In this document: piece after piece, positions 14,445-17,517 of the stretch
How positions within the stretch are numbered: position 1 is the stretch's first letter
Layout of the letters: each line of letters starts with the position of its first letter
From: Syntrophaceae bacterium
Lineage (GTDB): Bacteria; Desulfobacterota; Desulfomonilia; Desulfomonilales; Desulfomonilaceae
NCBI GenBank assembly: GCA_014874425.1
Contig: JACWAG010000466.1
Coordinates: 1-17,517 of the forward strand
Direction of reading: 5' to 3'
Length of the DNA stretch: 17,517 bases
Program-made: the position numbers and the translations under genes
The notes under the pieces: generated by a model
Told to the model about the DNA's origin: nothing
Seen by the model: only the letters and a program-made list of their open reading frames with translations
The model's database searches: none

Positions 14445-15130
14445 CGCTTTTTAACATCCTCATTCTTCTCAAGTTCCTCAATAGTCCCGTGGTATTTGAT
14501 GTGGCCATTATCCACAATATAAGCCCGATCTGAATGTTTGAGTGAAAACCTGACATTCTGTTCAGATAAAAGAACTGTTGTTCCCTCCCGTTTTAGGAGA
14601 TCGATGAAATCCCCAAGAACTTTTACGATTATGGGCGCCAGCCCTTCGGACGGTTCATCAAGCAGTATGAGATCAGGATTACCCATTAAGGTACGTGAAA
14701 TTGTTAGCATCTGCTGTTCTCCTCCGCTTAAATTTCCACCTCGGCGGTTGGCAAGCTCTTCCAATCTTGGAAAAATTTCGTAAACACGTTCAATTGTCCA
14801 ATTTGTACTCCCTTTTGGCTTTCGCAATCCTACTTCGAGATTAGCCCGAACAGTTAGGTCAGGAAAGATCCTTCGATCTTCAGGCACAAATCCAATGCCC
14901 AGTCTGGCGACCTTATACGGTACCAATCCCGTCACATCATGCCCATTAAAGATAACTGTACCGCTTTTGGGCGATGTAAGCCCCATAACGCTGCGCATAG
15001 TAGTGGTCTTACCTGCGCCGTTTCGCCCCAACAAAACAACTACCTCCCCCCTGTCGACTTGAAGGGAAACATCAAAGAGTATATGGCTTAAACCATAATA
15101 TGTGTTAATACCTTGGACATCCAGAAGCAT
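14429..15130 (-). CDS. livF: ABC transporter ATPase, branched-chain amino acid (LivF) type
   Basis: One of the two ATPases of a HAAT/Liv importer, acting on the cytoplasmic face of the inner membrane. The 233-residue length is normal. It has Walker A GRNGAGKTT (35-43), signature LSGGEQ (134-139), Walker B LILLDEP (154-160), and SEQN (189-192) in place of the switch histidine, as is usual for LivF. A GAGGTG ribosome binding site (15136-15141, - strand) overlaps the end of livG, and the start is two bases after the livG stop. It is the last gene of the visible livHMGF run. Its end overlaps the convergent ligase gene. The symbol reflects the family; the real substrate may be another amino acid, amide, urea or organic acid. 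Confidence 0.92.
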   Translation of the reverse strand: MLLDVQGINTYYGLSHILFDVSLQVDRGEVVVLLGRNGAGKTTTMRSVMGLTSPKSGTVIFNGHDVTGLVPYKVARLGIGFVPEDRRIFPDLTVRANLEVGLRKPKGSTNWTIERVYEIFPRLEELANRRGGNLSGGEQQMLTISRTLMGNPDLILLDEPSEGLAPIIVKVLGDFIDLLKREGTTVLLSEQNVRFSLKHSDRAYIVDNGHIKYHGTIEELEKNEDVKKRYLAV

Positions 15131-15132
15131 GG

Positions 15133-15906
15133 TTACACCTCTTCCCCAAGGTAAGCCTCAATTACCTGTTTGTTTGCTGAAATCTCGTTTGGTGGGCCTT
15201 GGGCCAGCAGGCTCTTGTAACACAAAACCCTAACTTTTTGAGAAATACCGAATACTATATCCATGTCATGTTCTATGAAAACCATGGTGATGTTCATCTT
15301 TTTCCATAGTTCCTTAATCAACTCAACCGTTTCCCATCTTTCATCGGGGCTCATTCCAGCCACCGGCTCATCAAGAAGTAGCAATTTCGGTTCCAGGGCC
15401 AACGCCACCCCAATATCCAAGCGCTTCTGGTTCCCGTGAGCCAGAGTCCCGCTTAGTTGATGGGCCTTTTCTGCCAACCCGACGCTTTCCAGAATCTCAA
15501 ACGCTTGTCGCTCAATTTTTTTTGAGCTGTTCCAGCGTTTAAAAATGCGAAGGTTTCCTCTGAGTCTGGTGATAATGGTAATGACGATGTTCTCGAAAAC
15601 TGTCATTTTGGGAAAGATATTAGTTCTTTGAAAGGCGCGAGCCATGCCTAACCTTACGACATCAAAAGGCTCCATACCAACGATGTTCCTGCCTTGGAAA
15701 ATGATCTTCCCTTTATCCGGGACTAACGCCCCGGTGATCAAGTTGAAAAGGGTTGTTTTGCCCGCACCATTGGGGCCTATGATCGCGCTAAGTTCTCCCT
15801 GGTCTACAGAAAAACTTACGTTGCTAAAAATCTGGTTCCCTTCGAATGATTTGGAGAGGTTCTCGACACTCAGAATCGGGGTCGCCATTTGGAATTCACA
15901 CTCCAT
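15133..15906 (-). CDS. livG: ABC transporter ATPase, branched-chain amino acid (LivG) type
   Basis: The partner ATPase of LivF. In the 257-residue form it has Walker A GPNGAGKTT (44-52) and Q-loop Q93. The signature LAHGNQKR (155-162) is the relaxed form usual for LivG. Walker B is LLLLDEP (175-181) and the switch histidine is H213 in IEHDMD. The start is uncertain. ATG 15906 has no ribosome binding site, whereas ATG 15888 begins MATPILSVENLSKSF, where the family normally starts, with GGAG 12 bases upstream. The longer form is given as the outer limit. It lies 13 bases after livM, in the same operon. Confidence 0.92.
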   Translation of the reverse strand: MECEFQMATPILSVENLSKSFEGNQIFSNVSFSVDQGELSAIIGPNGAGKTTLFNLITGALVPDKGKIIFQGRNIVGMEPFDVVRLGMARAFQRTNIFPKMTVFENIVITIITRLRGNLRIFKRWNSSKKIERQAFEILESVGLAEKAHQLSGTLAHGNQKRLDIGVALALEPKLLLLDEPVAGMSPDERWETVELIKELWKKMNITMVFIEHDMDIVFGISQKVRVLCYKSLLAQGPPNEISANKQVIEAYLGEEV

Positions 15907-15919
15907 TTTTCTGGAAAAT

Positions 15920-16888
15920 TCATGACTGGAACTTCTTACAGATATTCTGATAAAGCCCCACCAGCCCAGAAGGAGCGAAAAGCACTACAACCAGGATCGC
16001 CGCTCCCAGCACTATTGCCCATAGTTCAACCATAGAGGGGTGGATCTGTTGCAGGAATATCTTGAGAAAAATTAAAACCGTAGACCCTATGGCCGGCCCG
16101 GCCAGCGAGTACATGCCTCCAACCAGGCTTGCAAGTATTGGTTCGGCTGATTCGCTCCAATGAAGAAAGTCGGGTTGAGCAAATCTGTTAAGCTCAGCAA
16201 GCATCCCTCCAGCAAGACCAGCAAAGGCCCCTGCAACTATAAAATTGAGCAGTTGGTATCGCCTGACATTGATTCCAATAAACTTGGCCCGCTCCATGTT
16301 TTCTCTTATTGTCTTGATACTTAGACCAAAAGATGAACTAACGATCATCCTCATAACAAAGAAACAGATTAGAAACAGGACCAGACAAAACCAGTAGAAA
16401 TTTGTTGGACTAAAAATCTCCGGTCTTGGGATCCCAAGAATACCATCATCTCCTCCTGTAAATGTGTACCACTGAAAAACAATCATGTAGAGTAGCTGGC
16501 CAAACGCAAGGGTTAGAATGGCAAAGTAAAGTCCCAGTAGCCTTACACAAAACCACCCCACGATTGCAGCCGTGATTGCGGCTGTAAGAGGAGCGGCAGC
16601 GAGAGCAAGATAGAACGGGATATCGGCCTTTTTCGTTAACAATGCCACAGTATAGGCCCCAACACCGAAAAATGCAGCGTGACCAAAACTGACCATTCCT
16701 CCGAATCCGAGGATCAGATTCAGACTCATGGCGAAAAGCGCCATGATGATCATTTCCGTCGAAACCCATATCCAGTACTCTCCCGTCCTGCCAAATTCGT
16801 TCAAAAGAACTGGAAGAACAAAAAGAGCCACTATCACGGTAATTCCGCTGATCCACTGCGTTCTAGAAGAGGATGTCATATGATCCAT
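15920..16888 (-). CDS. livM: ABC transporter permease, branched-chain amino acid (LivM) type
   Basis: One of the two inner-membrane channel subunits of the importer. The 322-residue chain has about eight to nine membrane helices and typical LivM blocks: MIIMALFAMSLNLILGFGGM, FGHAAFFGVGAYTVALL, TGGDDGI (after QWYTFTG), and the cytoplasmic ATPase-contact loop SIKTIRENMERAKFIGINVRRY (about 201-222). GSTVLIFLKIF and LFAPSGLVG lie near the end. ATG 16888 is used; ATG 16879 is possible. It lies 24 bases after livH. Confidence 0.93.
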   Translation of the reverse strand: MDHMTSSSRTQWISGITVIVALFVLPVLLNEFGRTGEYWIWVSTEMIIMALFAMSLNLILGFGGMVSFGHAAFFGVGAYTVALLTKKADIPFYLALAAAPLTAAITAAIVGWFCVRLLGLYFAILTLAFGQLLYMIVFQWYTFTGGDDGILGIPRPEIFSPTNFYWFCLVLFLICFFVMRMIVSSSFGLSIKTIRENMERAKFIGINVRRYQLLNFIVAGAFAGLAGGMLAELNRFAQPDFLHWSESAEPILASLVGGMYSLAGPAIGSTVLIFLKIFLQQIHPSMVELWAIVLGAAILVVVLFAPSGLVGLYQNICKKFQS

Positions 16889-16912
16889 TGCGCCATTCAG
16901 CCTTTTCCTGAT

Positions 16913-17517
16913 TTAACGTTCAGGTTTTCCAAACAGGCCCCACGGCCTGATAACCAACACCAGAGCCATCAACGCATAAGGGAAAACCAGCGCCCACCGG
17001 CCGAAGGGCAATTGAAAAAAGGTCAGGCCGGTCCCAATAATAAGCGACCCCAAAAGAGCGCCACCCACACTTCCCAATCCGCCAATTACAACCACTGCGA
17101 AGCACTCAATAATTTTCTCCATACCAATACCAAGGTCGATATTCGAAAGGGCCGCAGTCAGAACACCGCCCAACCCGGCTAGCCAGCATCCCAACATAAA
17201 GGTGGATGTCATTACCCAGGAAACGTTTACTCCCAAGGCGCCCAACGTATCGGGGAACGAAACTGCAGCCCTAATCACATTGCCAGTACGAGTCCTATAA
17301 AGAAGGAACCACATCCCAAACGCAATCAAAGGACCGATCACTAAAATAAAAACATTATATGAGGGTAATGCCATGCCCATAACATCTACCGAACCGGCTA
17401 GCAGGTCAGGTCTCGTAACACTTCGTGGATCACCTCCCCAAATCACCCTGACCAGGTCGTCCAAAATGAGCACCAGCGCATAAGTCAGCAGTAATTGCAG
17501 AAGGTGTTCTTCACGAT
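16913..17517 (-). CDS. livH: ABC transporter permease, branched-chain amino acid (LivH) type, 5' end outside window
   Basis: The partner permease of LivM. Only the last 200 or so residues are visible; the frame stays open to the window edge and continues upstream, so the GTG at 17473 is internal. Recognisable LivH features are LLTYALVLILDDLVRVIWG, the contact loop RTRTGNVIRAAVSFPDTLGALGVNV (split at about the middle of the visible part) and the end GLGSVGGALLGSLIIG followed by RPWGLFGKPER. It is the first visible gene of the liv run; a substrate-binding protein (LivK) would be expected upstream but is not in the window. Confidence 0.92.
   Translation of the reverse strand, partial: REEHLLQLLLTYALVLILDDLVRVIWGGDPRSVTRPDLLAGSVDVMGMALPSYNVFILVIGPLIAFGMWFLLYRTRTGNVIRAAVSFPDTLGALGVNVSWVMTSTFMLGCWLAGLGGVLTAALSNIDLGIGMEKIIECFAVVVIGGLGSVGGALLGSLIIGTGLTFFQLPFGRWALVFPYALMALVLVIRPWGLFGKPER

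Noticed and set aside
16679..17182. Long + strand reading frame opposite livM and livH
   Set aside because: It is an antisense shadow rich in H, Q, K, P and R with no domain. The - strand permeases are clear.

Overview
The window looks like chromosomal DNA of a moderate-GC, Gram-negative bacterium. A Desulfobacterota (former Deltaproteobacteria) or similar organism fits best. That is an inference from four things: the sigma-54 two-component pair, the kdp operon, a HAAT/Liv-type transporter beside a carboxylate-CoA ligase, and a possible outer-membrane protein at the left edge. No rRNA, tRNA, CRISPR array, insertion sequence or phage gene was seen. Nothing in the window identifies a species.

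Layout. (1) Positions 3-860: the 3' end of an unrecognised, possibly beta-barrel protein. (2) Positions 988-10641: a potassium-uptake locus on the + strand. It starts with an NtrC/AlgB-type sigma-54 activator. A 162-base control region follows, and then a tightly packed run: KinB-like histidine kinase, a 27-residue membrane peptide, kdpF, kdpA, kdpB, kdpC and an unusual kdpD. (3) Positions 10860-12530, - strand: a membrane protein resembling TMTC/GT39-type GT-C glycosyltransferases, convergent with kdpD. (4) Positions 12792-14444, + strand: an AMP-forming acyl-CoA/carboxylate-CoA ligase with a good sigma-70-like promoter. (5) Positions 14429-17517, - strand: livF, livG, livM and the 3' part of livH, transcribed in the order H-M-G-F. 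The livF end overlaps the ligase end by 16 bases.

The main result is the kdp locus, which departs from the classical KdpD/KdpE arrangement in three linked ways. First, the KdpD-family protein has lost its membrane and histidine-kinase parts. It keeps the N-terminal KdpD ATP-binding domain and the USP domain, and these are fused to a PTS EIIA (PtsN/fructose-type) domain with an intact phospho-acceptor histidine. In E. coli the free EIIA-Ntr protein binds and regulates KdpD, so this fusion joins two known partners. Second, kinase and regulator functions appear to be supplied by a separate KinB-like membrane kinase and an AlgB/NtrC-like sigma-54 activator instead of KdpE. Third, the gap between these two genes holds a complete sigma-54 promoter layout: two tandem activator-like sites 32 bases apart, a consensus IHF site, and a strong -24/-12 element. 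These are followed by a ribosome binding site and the kinase start codon. The inferred logic is that the activator turns on its own kinase gene and the whole kdp operon from one sigma-54 promoter, with a soluble KdpD-USP-EIIA protein feeding in potassium, nucleotide or PTS-Ntr status.

The right half (ligase plus Liv transporter) is a commoner combination. It plausibly imports and activates an amino acid or organic acid, but the substrate cannot be read from the sequence.
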